DNA of 64,000 nucleotides from Amaricoccus sp003258405 (GCF_043226085.1 NZ_CP171225.1:1550001-1614000), one strand, 5' to 3'; positions 24,658-34,400 are shown, counted from the stretch's first letter. The notes: generated by a model from the letters alone, not told the origin. Made by a program: numbers and translations.

Positions 24658-26721
24658 TTAAACGGAAACCAACCCTTGTTCCCTCAGGCGTTCAAGGACA
24701 CTCAAGGCATGTTTGCACTGTAGTTCACTCGGCAGTTGTCGCGGCATCGAGGCGCAAACCTGCAAGATCTGCTGGTCTTTCGGAGTGAGTTTCCGGTCGG
24801 CTATGCCCAGCTCAAGAATTTCCCTCCAGAAATCGGCCCCACGATTCACGACTTCAGACTGAGCGGATATACCGTCAATCTCCCGCTTTTTCTTCCTCTG
24901 GTCGCGCTCATTGGTTCGGGCATTCTCTGCCAGCACGAGGCAGCCATCGAAATCTGGACCATAATCCAGTGATCGCCCCTTCAATCCGTTCCAGCACGCC
25001 TGCTGTTTCGCCCACTCCGACATGTTGCGCACGCCTGCAGGAGGATTGGTGATCACGTCGTTTGCTTCGCCTGCGGCCAGCAACAAGGCTTGTTTCAATG
25101 CGTCGGAAACGGATTGGCGACGCCAGATTGCATCGAGGTCCAGAACCTGTTTCTCGCCGTTGGCATCGTGAAACACCTTGGCCATTGCATACGTGACGAT
25201 ATTTGCACGGTAGCCGCCTTCGTACCATGGCTGCTTGGGAATCTCGGTCTCGAGCCAGCGAAACACGATCGCCTTTGATATCAGTCGCCTGTACCAAAGT
25301 TCGTCGAACTTGGCATCGTTCTTTGACCAGGTTTCGCCGATGTCCTTCGCAAATTCGGCGAAGTTCTTCTGGGCCCCGCGCGACACGATGTGGGGGTGGC
25401 CCGCGGCCGATAATTCGAACTTGGCCAGATCTGTCTTGCTGAAGAGCTGCGGCTTTGGGAACTGAATATCGAAATCGGTCTGGGCTCGCCCCCGCGTCTT
25501 TGGCCTAGCGTTGATGTATTGACCACGCGCCCGCTCGTAGAACCACTTGGTGTCGTGACGTTCGCCTTCGCGGCGCGCAAAAATGACGTCCCGCGAGAAA
25601 TCTTGCATCCGGACGTGGAACGGATGGTTGGCAAAGAAGTCGGCAGCGTTCACCTTGTTTTGGGTGTTCGCATATTCCGAGATCCGCGGCACGATTTCTT
25701 CCGCCCGATCGAATGGGACCACCGTCAGCTTCATCTGCACGAAGACCCGCTGCAGTTGCTCCGCCGCAGTTTTCATGACCGCATGAAGCGAACCGGTCGT
25801 CTGGGCACCGTTCACGATCTGGAGGTTGCTGATCGAGGTGACGACAAGGCCATTCGAACCTTCATCGCACATGACCGCATTTGCGGTCGCGGACAAGCCA
25901 TTGTTGTAGGGGAAGAACAGCTCGGGCTCGTTTCGAATTGTGTTCTGGATTCCCTTGTTCGTCTTGGCCCGCGCCTGAAGGAAGGAGCGCACATTGCCCT
26001 GAAGGAGCTTTTCGCCCCAGCGATCGTAGATGCTCGCCAGTTGCGAACCAGGAATGATCATCAGGTAGCTTTCCAAGGCGTCACCAGATCGCGAGGCCTT
26101 GAGGGCGGGTATCGCACCGCCGAAATCTCCGTTCAGGTCGATCTCGATTTCGTCGCTTCCCTTCAGATCGAAGCGCTCGAACCGAGCGAGATCCCAGACG
26201 GACCAGGTGATCGGAACGTCACCGATTTCGACCAGCTTCACCGCATCATCACGACCGATGTACTGGCGATTCGAGACAAGGATCAGCTTGACCTTCGTGA
26301 CCTGTGCCCATGTCGTGATGATCAGGTCCGAGACCTGAAACGCCGGATTGGCCTCATTTAGGGAATCCCGGAAATTCTCGATCTTTGCCTTCTTCAGAAA
26401 TCGGATCAAGGGGTTCAGGATCGGGGGGACATCGCCCTTGCCAAAGGTCTGTACACTGTCGCTGTCGGCGAAATCGCAGACAATCAAGCCAAGGACACCT
26501 TCGCTGTCTCTCGGATCACCAGCATAGCCGTCGATCCTCAGTCTCTGACCGCCTTCGCCGCTCTGAAAGTAGGCGCGATCGGCTACCTCCAGTTCACCGG
26601 CTTCAGTCAGACGGTCCGTCATCCGGTCAAAGAATGCCTCGACGGGGAAGATGCCGCTGGCATCCGCTTCGCGGCGGATATCGGCCATCAGGTTCTGGTG
26701 GTACTCGTCGAGTTCGCTCAT
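24658..26721 (-). CDS. AIPR-family protein (abortive infection phage resistance)
   Basis: 687 residues from ATG 26721 (MSELDEYHQNLMADI), which overlaps the upstream stop (ATGA). The AIPR core is recognisable from FFPYNNGLSATANAV and ISNLQIVNGAQTTGSLHAV (about residues 270-320), followed by AEEIVPRISEYANTQNKVNAADFFANHPFH. AIPR proteins were named from plasmid-encoded abortive infection in Gram-positive bacteria. Here it is the last gene of the five-gene minus-strand run dcm, GHKL ATPase, Z1, PD-(D/E)XK, AIPR, probably as an effector or nucleic-acid-binding component (inference). The protein appears complete. Confidence 0.88.
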   Translation of the reverse strand: MSELDEYHQNLMADIRREADASGIFPVEAFFDRMTDRLTEAGELEVADRAYFQSGEGGQRLRIDGYAGDPRDSEGVLGLIVCDFADSDSVQTFGKGDVPPILNPLIRFLKKAKIENFRDSLNEANPAFQVSDLIITTWAQVTKVKLILVSNRQYIGRDDAVKLVEIGDVPITWSVWDLARFERFDLKGSDEIEIDLNGDFGGAIPALKASRSGDALESYLMIIPGSQLASIYDRWGEKLLQGNVRSFLQARAKTNKGIQNTIRNEPELFFPYNNGLSATANAVMCDEGSNGLVVTSISNLQIVNGAQTTGSLHAVMKTAAEQLQRVFVQMKLTVVPFDRAEEIVPRISEYANTQNKVNAADFFANHPFHVRMQDFSRDVIFARREGERHDTKWFYERARGQYINARPKTRGRAQTDFDIQFPKPQLFSKTDLAKFELSAAGHPHIVSRGAQKNFAEFAKDIGETWSKNDAKFDELWYRRLISKAIVFRWLETEIPKQPWYEGGYRANIVTYAMAKVFHDANGEKQVLDLDAIWRRQSVSDALKQALLLAAGEANDVITNPPAGVRNMSEWAKQQACWNGLKGRSLDYGPDFDGCLVLAENARTNERDQRKKKREIDGISAQSEVVNRGADFWREILELGIADRKLTPKDQQILQVCASMPRQLPSELQCKHALSVLERLREQGLVSV

Positions 26722-27692
26722 GGCTGGGCTGCTTCGTTCAGGTTTTCCTGCACCGTGCCCCAATCCGTCCGGAATGGCGTGCAGGCAGAAAGGGCAAGGG
26801 CGTAGGAAACCGCAGACAGCCCCAAGGGCACGGGCGCGGCAATCCGCGGGAAGTCCTCGGTTACAGCATGGAATTCAGGCGCCGACACGATCCAGCGCCA
26901 CGCTGAGTAGTCGTGCAGGATGTCAAATCCGACGTCAGCAAGGTGCAAGTCCCAATCCATGATGACCGAAGGTTCGGTCCGTTCAAGAAGCTCGGTGACC
27001 TCCGAGACATGCTCTGTCAGCGTTCGGCCGTGCGGCGGCTGCACCTTGTCGACGGCCAGCACCGCCAGCCACAGGCGTCGATCCGGCACATCAGCCAGCT
27101 GGAACTCGTTCGTGATCTTCACGAAGGGCTGAGAGGCCCCGCGCCTCGCCTTGACTTCGATGCAGTCGGCTTTCATTTCAAAGTCCTTCGGTGCGCCAGA
27201 AGGGCCCGTCCACGCGGTCAACGCCGGTTTGGCGCCAAGGGTGGAAATCAGCAACTTCAGCACTTCGATCTCGCCGATCAGACCCTTCTGGGCTTCCTCC
27301 GACAAGATCTCGAGCTTTCCGCCGCGCAGCAGGTAATGCCACCTGAAGGTGCGGCCAATGGCGCGTTCGAGAGCCTCGGCCTCCGTCTCGGCAAGTTCGC
27401 CTGCCGTCATCACATCGCGGCAGAGGGTCTCGAACAGTTCAAGCTGCGCGCTGTCCTTGAGTCGGATGTACAGGATCGGTCCACCGGGTAATGTCTGGAA
27501 CCGTATTTCGAGGTTCCGGAGCTTTGGCAGGTCTGGCGCGGGCTTCGGCAGGTCTGTCAGTTGCAGGACAAGGGCAACATCGGCGCGCGGCATCACCGCC
27601 CAGAACCAGTTCCACCGTGCCGATGCCGATACCCGGCGGGTGTCCACTTTCCCGGCCTCGAGGCCGGACCATGGCGTGTCATTCGGTATCAC
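26718..27692 (-). CDS. PD-(D/E)XK motif protein (DUF4420-like)
   Basis: 324 residues. GTG 27692 is chosen because GGAGGAGG lies about six bases upstream; an in-frame TTG at 27710 would place that ribosome-binding site inside the gene. A nuclease core is visible: E in GLIGEIEVLKLLI, then PKDFEMKADCIEVKARR, giving the D-x(n)-ExK arrangement. The family is typically found beside Z1 and AIPR genes. It is the likely nuclease of the complex. It overlaps the Z1 gene by 14 bp and the AIPR gene by 4 bp. Confidence 0.85.
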   Translation of the reverse strand: MIPNDTPWSGLEAGKVDTRRVSASARWNWFWAVMPRADVALVLQLTDLPKPAPDLPKLRNLEIRFQTLPGGPILYIRLKDSAQLELFETLCRDVMTAGELAETEAEALERAIGRTFRWHYLLRGGKLEILSEEAQKGLIGEIEVLKLLISTLGAKPALTAWTGPSGAPKDFEMKADCIEVKARRGASQPFVKITNEFQLADVPDRRLWLAVLAVDKVQPPHGRTLTEHVSEVTELLERTEPSVIMDWDLHLADVGFDILHDYSAWRWIVSAPEFHAVTEDFPRIAAPVPLGLSAVSYALALSACTPFRTDWGTVQENLNEAAQP

Positions 27693-30423
27693 CGAGCGCC
27701 TCCTCCTCAATCTCTTCCTCGCCGAACATCTCGCGCATCCGGATGGTATTGACGACGTATTCTACGGTGCCGCCTGCGATCTTGCTGGAGGGGAAGGAAA
27801 GGCCCCAGGCGAGGACATCTTTTCCGTAGAAGGTGTTGCCGTCCTCTCTATCCACCATCGGGCGCACGAGACGCAGGATCAGGAGCGGACGCCTCCCCGG
27901 AACCTTGCGATAGACCGCAGGCGATATCGTCTTGGGCAGTTTCTTGTCCGCGCGCGTCAGCCGATAACCCTCAAGAGCCCTTTCGATCTGTTCCGTGGTC
28001 AGCCCTTCGCGTTCATCCTCGGCCGAACCAACGCGCCGACTTGTGCCGCTGATCGTCAGTACGCCCCTCGAGAAGTCGCCCGGGTCGACCGAACGCCCGT
28101 ATGGCACTAGAGTCAGATGCCCGAAGTCGACCAATTTGAAGTCTCTTCCGGTTGAACTGGCAATGAAAACGTCCCACAGCCGCAACTCGCTGTCGGCGCG
28201 CGCGACGATGTAATCGCGGATCAGTTTCGGGTCAGTCAGAAGATCTGCAGGCACATTCGATGGATCCGTGCGGTAGGTCCGCAGGAAGGAGTCGATCCTG
28301 CCAACCGCAACCCCCTTTACCAAGTGTCCGCGGCTTCGACGCTTGAACGCAAGGCCATCTGAAAGCATGTCCTGTAGCAATGCCTCGCCTGCGGCACGGT
28401 TGCGTTGCATCAGGGACTCGTCGGCAACTATGCGCGTGGTTTCGATCAGCTTCTCTTCGAGGCTGACTTTCATGGGGAATTCCTTCCCCGTTCCCATCTT
28501 GTTTCGCGCCGTCACGATCAGCGATTCCGGATGGCTGCGCACGGCCAGGCCGAACTGCTCTGGCGTGGCCTTGGCCAGCTCCATCCGCTTCAGCTGCGTC
28601 TGCAGATCGTCCATCGCCTCGTGGATATGTGCATACCAGCCCACACCATCGGCGGGGATCCAGATGCGGCACAGATCCTCGTAGCCCGACCGGTAGCCGA
28701 ACCACCGACCCATCTGCATGAGCGTGTCATACATAATGGAGTTCCGCAGGAAGTAGCTGATCGTCAGTCCTTCCAGCGTCAGTCCGCGTGAGAGAGAGAA
28801 GCCGCCCACGGCGATCACCGTCACGCCATGTTCCCCAGCCTGGTCATAGTCGAGCGGCTGCGACCGCTTTGACGCGTTGACCTCGACAACACGCCCGGCG
28901 ACCAGAACCTCATGCAGATGAGACTGGACGGTGGGCCAGTCCGCGCCCTCGGCTTCGGCGAACTCGGACTCCCAGACCGCGTGCAGGGCAGCAATCTCGG
29001 GGTTGCACAGCGCTGCCACGCCCTTGGCCCCATCGACCGCGACCGCGTCCCGCATCCTGTCGACCAGGTCGGCCACTCGAAACCGCAACCGCCCCTGGAC
29101 GTCGGTGAAGCGCGAGGCGTTGATCAGCATCGAGGCATGCGCGCCCTGCTGGCCCCGGGCATTCCGTATCGCTCGCGCGACGACAAAGGCGCGGACGGCA
29201 CGGATCAGGCTTGCTGGCAGCACGTCGACCGGATGGTCGATCTTGTGCTTCATTGGCAGGATGTCCTCGTTGTCGTCGATCAGGCGGACATGCCGTTCGC
29301 GGGAATCGAGGAACACCTTCTGCGCGCCGAAATAGTTCGACGGTGCGTCGAGGCCGATGATGAAGTGCCGCGGGAACAGGTCCTGCTTCAGGGCCTCGTC
29401 GTCGGTATCCGGGTCGATGAAGATGTTGGCAAAGGGCGTCGCGGTATATCCAACGTAGCAGCTGCGGTGGAACATCGACAACAGCTGCCGGAGCTGCCCG
29501 TTGATACGGGTGACCTCGTCGCGCGCATAGGCGGTGTTGATCGAGGCGTTGTCGGCCTCGTCGTCGATCAGCAGCATGGGCTGGCTGACCATCCGGGAGG
29601 CCCCGGTTGCGGAGTGTTCCTCCAGCCATTCCAGCAGGTTCTTCAGCGTGCTGGAATTCTTCTTGATCACTAGCACGACGGGGACGTTGTATTGCCCGAT
29701 CTGGCTGGTGTTGGTGGTCGCCGTCGCCTTGTTGAAGTCTCTGATCGTGTTGGTCAGCGAGACCGGGAACTCGCGCTGATCGAACTGGCCGACCCCGATG
29801 ATCTTCTGTTTCATGGCCTTGTTGGCGTGCGCCAGCCGCCCTGTATCCCGGCCGATGAAGCCCTCGTCGATCCGCGCCTGGGTCTGGTTGCGCAGGTTGT
29901 TGTGGATGCCTGCGATCACGACGATCAGGCGATAGCCGGCATCCGCCGCCTTGCAGATCAGCCCGGTGTAGTTGGCAGTTTTGCCGCTTTGCACATGGCC
30001 CACGACCATACCGCGGCGGCTCCAGGGGCTGAGGTTGCGCGGATCGCCCAGACGGTCCAGCACCCGGTCGGTCACCTCGTCCGTCGCGTCGATCACCGAC
30101 TTCGGCAGTCCCTTCAAGTTCAGGAGCTTTCGGTACCGGCCCCAGTAGAAGTCACCGACCTCGCCGTTGATCCGGGCGTCATGCAGCCAGGGGCGAAAAT
30201 CCTCGGCATCGACAATTGCGCCGAAGCCCATGCTGATGCCGTACTTCTCCTCGATCAAGCGCGCTAGTTCTTCGGCGTCATCATCTTCGACCTGCCCTGC
30301 AAACATCGGCATGTCGCGCAGCTGGGCAATGATCTCCCTGATCGACTGTGCCGTGTGGGGGCCGGGTTGAGACGCCATGTACATGGACGTCATGCCCTCG
30401 AGGCTGCTCAGGATCTGCTTCAC
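27679..30423 (-). CDS. Z1-domain ATPase (endonuclease-associated helicase-like)
   Basis: 914 residues from GTG 30423, which overlaps the ATPase stop (GTGA). A P-loop is seen near residue 145 (VVGHVQSGKTANYTGLICKAAD), followed by IVVIAGIHNNLRNQTQARID, a Walker-B-like LLIDDEADNASINTAY and the helicase-like CYVGYTATPFANIFIDP (motif III). Further on come VIAVGGFSLSRGLTLEGLTISYFLR and MQMGRWFGYRSGYEDLCRIW, the motif V/VI region typical of Z1 proteins. The Z1 domain was described as a defence-associated ATPase family. It probably powers DNA translocation or remodelling for the adjacent nuclease. Confidence 0.9.
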   Translation of the reverse strand: MKQILSSLEGMTSMYMASQPGPHTAQSIREIIAQLRDMPMFAGQVEDDDAEELARLIEEKYGISMGFGAIVDAEDFRPWLHDARINGEVGDFYWGRYRKLLNLKGLPKSVIDATDEVTDRVLDRLGDPRNLSPWSRRGMVVGHVQSGKTANYTGLICKAADAGYRLIVVIAGIHNNLRNQTQARIDEGFIGRDTGRLAHANKAMKQKIIGVGQFDQREFPVSLTNTIRDFNKATATTNTSQIGQYNVPVVLVIKKNSSTLKNLLEWLEEHSATGASRMVSQPMLLIDDEADNASINTAYARDEVTRINGQLRQLLSMFHRSCYVGYTATPFANIFIDPDTDDEALKQDLFPRHFIIGLDAPSNYFGAQKVFLDSRERHVRLIDDNEDILPMKHKIDHPVDVLPASLIRAVRAFVVARAIRNARGQQGAHASMLINASRFTDVQGRLRFRVADLVDRMRDAVAVDGAKGVAALCNPEIAALHAVWESEFAEAEGADWPTVQSHLHEVLVAGRVVEVNASKRSQPLDYDQAGEHGVTVIAVGGFSLSRGLTLEGLTISYFLRNSIMYDTLMQMGRWFGYRSGYEDLCRIWIPADGVGWYAHIHEAMDDLQTQLKRMELAKATPEQFGLAVRSHPESLIVTARNKMGTGKEFPMKVSLEEKLIETTRIVADESLMQRNRAAGEALLQDMLSDGLAFKRRSRGHLVKGVAVGRIDSFLRTYRTDPSNVPADLLTDPKLIRDYIVARADSELRLWDVFIASSTGRDFKLVDFGHLTLVPYGRSVDPGDFSRGVLTISGTSRRVGSAEDEREGLTTEQIERALEGYRLTRADKKLPKTISPAVYRKVPGRRPLLILRLVRPMVDREDGNTFYGKDVLAWGLSFPSSKIAGGTVEYVVNTIRMREMFGEEEIEEEALGDTE

Positions 30424-31907
30424 TTGTCTTCCTTCGTCTCGATCGTCGCTGCGATGATGCGTTCCGTATCTTCCCAAGCCGATCTGAACGGATCGACGTC
30501 CTTCATCAGTGCCTTGATTTCCTTGATGTCCTTGTGCGCGGCTAGAAGGGCGGAGAGGGTTGCCTGCACGGCTTGGGCAAGCGTGTCTTCGTCCACACGA
30601 TCCGGGACGATTTGCTCGGCCGTGCCTGCCATGTCAGCGTGCAATGTTTCGATAGGCAGAGACGCTCCGACCAAGGCGATGCAGTTGATGAAGCCGCGCC
30701 GAAAGTCAGGAGGCAGGCTTTCGGCGAAATCGGCGAAGGCCGGGTGGTCCGTGTTCGGACGGTAGCGGATCTGCCCATCTGCCTGAGTCCGGTGCCACAT
30801 CGGCAGCCGTTCGTGATCGACGAGCTTCTGGCCCCGCTTGCTGTAGGTTCGCTTCGAACCAGCAAGGATGCGCTCGATGACCTTTTTCAAGCGATCGCGC
30901 ACAATTGGCGGAAGTTGTGCCGAGGATTTCTTGACGTCGATCTTCCAGTCGGCGTCCATGGTGTTGGGAATGTCGATCCGGACCCGCGACAGCTTTGTCA
31001 GTTCCGATTGGCGACAGAGGCCAAACCAGGTGCCGTGCACAATTAGGCGTTTGCCACGATACAGATAGAAGCCTTGCGATTTTAGGTGGCCTTCCGGGCC
31101 GCCGAGATCCTCCCAATCCGTGGTCTGCTTGTGATGAGGAATCGTAAAGCTCTGGATTTTTACATCGCCCCTGATCAGGGTCAGCTTCTCTTCGGGGTCT
31201 GAAATGGTTGCGGGGTTCTTTCGCGCGAAAGGATCGAGGGGACGAAGCAGTCGCCCGTTCAGGAAAATGTGCAGCGGTTTTGAGTCTTCCATGAATCGAT
31301 GGAACACAAGGCGCAGGTGGCGCTCGGTTTCTGCAATTCTCTGGTTGATGACTTCGGCGCGCTTGGCGGCATTGTGGGAATAACCCCCGGTCAGCCGATC
31401 GAGTTTCTGCCAGAGAACAAGCGTGCCCTTTGGGCTCAACTTGCCGATGCCGGGGATCAAATCATATTGGCCCGGTAACTCCACCTCCCATTTGTTCCGC
31501 TCGGCCACGACATCCAGATCCCAGATGGCTGCGCTTGTTTGTCCCGACCGTCTGGAAACGACCGTCAGGCGGCGGCACTGTGAAAAACTTGCGCTCTTGA
31601 GTCCGAGGCCGAACCTTCCTAGATCAGGTTTATCGCGTGTGGCCAATGGGTTCTTGCTGCCTGGTCGCATTGCAGCAACCAGTTCTTCCTCTGACATCCC
31701 CTCGCCATCGTCGATGATCGCGATGTAGGGCTCATCGGAATACGTTTCGGTGACGATATGGATCCGATGTGCACCCGCAGTAATCGAATTGTCGATGATG
31801 TCAGAAATTGCCGTCTCGAGGGAATAACCGATGTCCCTCAGCCCCTCGATCAATGCGGCGGCGTGAGGAGTGGCATCTGCATGCCGAGCTAGGCCCATTT
31901 TATGCAT
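30420..31907 (-). CDS. GHKL (Hsp90/MutL-like) ATPase of the defence operon
   Basis: 495 residues from ATG 31907 (MHKMGLARHADAT); ATG 31898 is equally possible and a TTG at 31937 is in frame. Bergerat-fold motifs: N-box ETAISDIIDNSITAGA, G1 box IIDDGEGMSEEEL, G2 box GRFGLGLKSASFSQCRRLTVVSR. The rest resembles MutL-type or Hsp90-type C-terminal parts without an obvious nuclease motif. It is followed directly by the Z1 gene and preceded by the cytosine methyltransferase. A regulatory or sensing ATPase that switches between states is likely. Confidence 0.9.
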   Translation of the reverse strand: MHKMGLARHADATPHAAALIEGLRDIGYSLETAISDIIDNSITAGAHRIHIVTETYSDEPYIAIIDDGEGMSEEELVAAMRPGSKNPLATRDKPDLGRFGLGLKSASFSQCRRLTVVSRRSGQTSAAIWDLDVVAERNKWEVELPGQYDLIPGIGKLSPKGTLVLWQKLDRLTGGYSHNAAKRAEVINQRIAETERHLRLVFHRFMEDSKPLHIFLNGRLLRPLDPFARKNPATISDPEEKLTLIRGDVKIQSFTIPHHKQTTDWEDLGGPEGHLKSQGFYLYRGKRLIVHGTWFGLCRQSELTKLSRVRIDIPNTMDADWKIDVKKSSAQLPPIVRDRLKKVIERILAGSKRTYSKRGQKLVDHERLPMWHRTQADGQIRYRPNTDHPAFADFAESLPPDFRRGFINCIALVGASLPIETLHADMAGTAEQIVPDRVDEDTLAQAVQATLSALLAAHKDIKEIKALMKDVDPFRSAWEDTERIIAATIETKEDK

Positions 31908-31977
31908 TCCATGAATCTGCAGTAACAAGACAATCAACCGTTGCTCACATCGAGCAATCGAACAACTGAGAGTAATG

Positions 31978-33522
31978 CTAGATGCCGGAGGTTGACAGGC
32001 ACTTAAGCAAGAGTCTGGCTATCTGCCTTGCCAGAAATGGCGGCACGGCATTCCCCACTTGCACATACTGCTGCGTACGGTTCCCGAGAAAAAGGTAGTC
32101 GTCGGGAAAGGTCTGCAGTCGGGCGGCCTCTCTTACTGTCAGGCTTCGGCACTGGATCGGGTCCGGGTGGATGAAATAGTGGCCGTCCTTCGAGATGTGG
32201 CTGGTGACCGTGGTAGATGCCTTGTGCGCCAGCTGAACCCGGAAGCGGTCGTTGAAGACACCGGTGTGCCAGTTGCGGTGATCGGGGCTGAGTGCGAGCG
32301 GGAAGTCGGCGGCCTTCGGGCTATAACCATGGACGTTACCGAAGACCGCGGCGAAGAGATAGCGGCCGAGATCAGACGCCATGTGCCCGCGCGTCTCGTG
32401 CTGGGCGATCGCGCGGAGGCCCGGCCGTTCCAGCCATTGCAGCAACTCGTCATTCGACATTGCATAGCCGTCTGGAAGCCACGAGGCAGCACGAACTTCT
32501 GGGGAAGCTTCCTGCACGCGCCGTGAGACAGAGCGGAAGGCTTCGCGAAGGGCGCGGTCATCCTTCCCCTTGTAGATGTCGGCCAGCAGCTTTGCCGCAT
32601 CGATGACCTCACTACGCCACGACTTGGCCTCGTCGAGCCCTCTGCTGATGCCGCTCCGCAAGGAGGGCATGTTCCCTATGACATTGTTGACTGTCCTGGT
32701 CGCCGGTGAGACAGCGATCTCTGCATCTGCTGCCCTTGCTGCAAGATCGGAGCGGATGCCGATAATGATCACCCTGTGGCGTCGTTGCGGAACTCCGAAT
32801 GCCTCGGAGCGTACGATGAAGTCCGAAGGTTGTGTCGCTTCCTGCAGATCTGCCTTGTCGTCTTCGACCCGGATGGCACGCAGTTCGTAATGATGGTCGC
32901 GCCCCGTACCGAGCGACGACAGGTCTTCCATCAGCATCTCGAAGACCAGCCGACTCTCGACCGTCGAGGACAGCATGCCCTTGACGTTTTCCATGACGAA
33001 GGCGGCTGGGCGAAGTTTGTCCAGCACCCGGATGTACTCGCGGAAGAGGTAGTGCCGTGCGTCTTTCTCGGGAACATAGCCGAGTTTGCCCTTCGACCGT
33101 GCGCGCCCAACCAAGGAATAGGCTTGGCAGGGGGGGCCGCCGATCAGGATCGTATCGTCGTATCCGGCCTTCAGATTCTTGATGGCGCAATCTATTGCGG
33201 ACGCGGCGACATCGGTTCCAAGTTCAAGCGCACGGGCTTCGTCTATGGCATGCTTCCACGCCTGAGCGTCGACGGCTGACCAGTCTGGTTCGGTCTCAAG
33301 CCCTGCATGAAAATTGATGAACTGATCGGGCAAGGTGCCGTGAAGAGCCATGTATTCACGCAAGAATGCACGAAGCGTCAGGGTCCGATGGGCCGATGCC
33401 TCCTTCTCGACCGAGATGCCGATCCGGAACGGCGCATGGCCGTCCCTGGCAAGGGACGCAAATCCCTCGCCAAGCCCGCCTGGACCGGCAAACAGATCGA
33501 CAATACCGAAAGTGGAAGGCAA
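31978..33522 (-). CDS. dcm: DNA (cytosine-5-)-methyltransferase of the defence operon
   Basis: 514 residues from TTG 33522, chosen because AGGAG lies seven bases upstream and because longer versions would overlap the divergent vsr gene. C5-MTase motifs: I (VDLFAGPGGLGEGF), IV with catalytic Cys (IGGPPCQAYS), VI (FVMENVKGM), VIII (QRRHRVIIIG) and X (YVQVGNAVPPFLA). The target-recognition region (about 300-430) is long. In this setting the enzyme should mark self DNA against the neighbouring nuclease. The adjacent vsr gene is the usual companion, repairing T:G mismatches from deamination of the methylated cytosine. The recognition sequence cannot be read from the protein by eye. GHKL ATPase and dcm are separated by 70 bp. 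Confidence 0.92.
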   Translation of the reverse strand: MPSTFGIVDLFAGPGGLGEGFASLARDGHAPFRIGISVEKEASAHRTLTLRAFLREYMALHGTLPDQFINFHAGLETEPDWSAVDAQAWKHAIDEARALELGTDVAASAIDCAIKNLKAGYDDTILIGGPPCQAYSLVGRARSKGKLGYVPEKDARHYLFREYIRVLDKLRPAAFVMENVKGMLSSTVESRLVFEMLMEDLSSLGTGRDHHYELRAIRVEDDKADLQEATQPSDFIVRSEAFGVPQRRHRVIIIGIRSDLAARAADAEIAVSPATRTVNNVIGNMPSLRSGISRGLDEAKSWRSEVIDAAKLLADIYKGKDDRALREAFRSVSRRVQEASPEVRAASWLPDGYAMSNDELLQWLERPGLRAIAQHETRGHMASDLGRYLFAAVFGNVHGYSPKAADFPLALSPDHRNWHTGVFNDRFRVQLAHKASTTVTSHISKDGHYFIHPDPIQCRSLTVREAARLQTFPDDYLFLGNRTQQYVQVGNAVPPFLARQIARLLLKCLSTSGI

Positions 33523-33589
33523 ATCAGGCTCCTGACGATTTTCATCCCGTTGGTCTATACTAGGTTCAGAAACAAAAACCAGGACGCAT
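33523..33589. promoter_or_regulatory. Divergent promoter region between dcm and vsr
   Basis: 67-bp gap between the inferred dcm start and the vsr start. It is more AT-rich than its surroundings (GGTTCAGAAACAAAAACC) and must hold the leader of at least one transcript. No confident -35/-10 pair was identified. Confidence 0.35.
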
Positions 33590-34087
33590 GTGTCAGATAT
33601 CGTGGACCAGCAGACCCGTTCCCGGATGATGTCGGGGATCAGGGGAAAAGACACAAGGCCCGAGCTTGCGCTAAGACGGGCGTTGCACGCGCGCGGTTTT
33701 CGATTCCGGCTCCATTCTAAGAAGGTCCGCGGGCGACCGGACCTCGTTCTGCCGAAGTATCGCGCCGTCGTCCTTGTGCACGGCTGCTTCTGGCATCGGC
33801 ATGAGGGATGCCGCTACTCCACCACTCCCGCTACGCGCTCGGACTTCTGGCAGGCCAAATTCGCGGCGAACGTTGCTCGTGACAGCGCCGTTCGCGGAGC
33901 GCTGCTTGAGGAGGGTTGGCGCGTGGCGACGATTTGGGAGTGTGCCTTGCGTAAGCCCGAACAGGTCTCCGTGGCCACTGACCGCCTTACAGAATGGCTG
34001 GCGGCCGTAGGTGACGCGCTCGAACTCGGTGAAATCGAGGCTTCGGCACACGCAAGAGAAGGTGAGGACGCCGGCTCTGCCTGCTGA
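33590..34087 (+). CDS. vsr: Very short patch repair endonuclease
   Basis: 165 residues from GTG 33590 with AGGA upstream. Vsr family: the N-terminal DQQTRSRMMSGIRGKDTRPELALRRALHARGFRFRLH, the nuclease core with D in GRPDLVLPKYRAVVLVHGCFWHRHEGC, then PATRSDFWQAKFAANVARD. It nicks 5' of the T in T:G mismatches left by deamination of 5-methylcytosine. Divergent from the methyltransferase, as often in this type of locus. It is longer than the E. coli protein by about ten residues at the C-terminus (AHAREGEDAGSAC), which may be read into flanking DNA. Confidence 0.93.
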   Translation: MSDIVDQQTRSRMMSGIRGKDTRPELALRRALHARGFRFRLHSKKVRGRPDLVLPKYRAVVLVHGCFWHRHEGCRYSTTPATRSDFWQAKFAANVARDSAVRGALLEEGWRVATIWECALRKPEQVSVATDRLTEWLAAVGDALELGEIEASAHAREGEDAGSAC

Positions 34088-34239
34088 TTGATCCAGCGCA
34101 GCAAGGCTATGATCCGCCTGTTCAATGTTCGATCCGGGTTCCTTTTCACGAACGCCACTGACATCGAAGTGTTCAGGTGGGGCGTCGGAAAGAACTGAAA
34201 TTTCCGATAGTTGCAGGCTATTCACCAAACCCACGCAGT

Positions 34240-34400
34240 CATGAGGTTCGGAGAATATCGGCCCAGAGAGACCGCTTCCAAGCCTAGCGGCGGCAGGGCC
34301 AGTGCTGAGCCCCACCCGCATAACCCTCGAAAACAACGGAAAATTCGGCCGCAGCCGGATCGGGAGAACGCTTTCGCGGGGGCAAGTGGCGGAGGGGATG
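34240..34400 (+). repeat. Diverged noncoding repeat, copy 1 (outer edge of the Mza-like island)
   Basis: Starts with GAGGTTCGGAGAATATCGGC and matches, with substitutions and small gaps, the sequence from 61635 (GAGGTTCGGAGAGTATTGGC). Similarity fades in and out over about 150 bp: CAGAGAGACCGCTTC against CGGAGAGACCGGCTTC, and AAAATTCGGCCGC against GAAATTTCGGCCAT. The rest of the gap 34088-34453 holds no gene that I can see. It may be a leftover attachment-site region. Confidence 0.5.
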
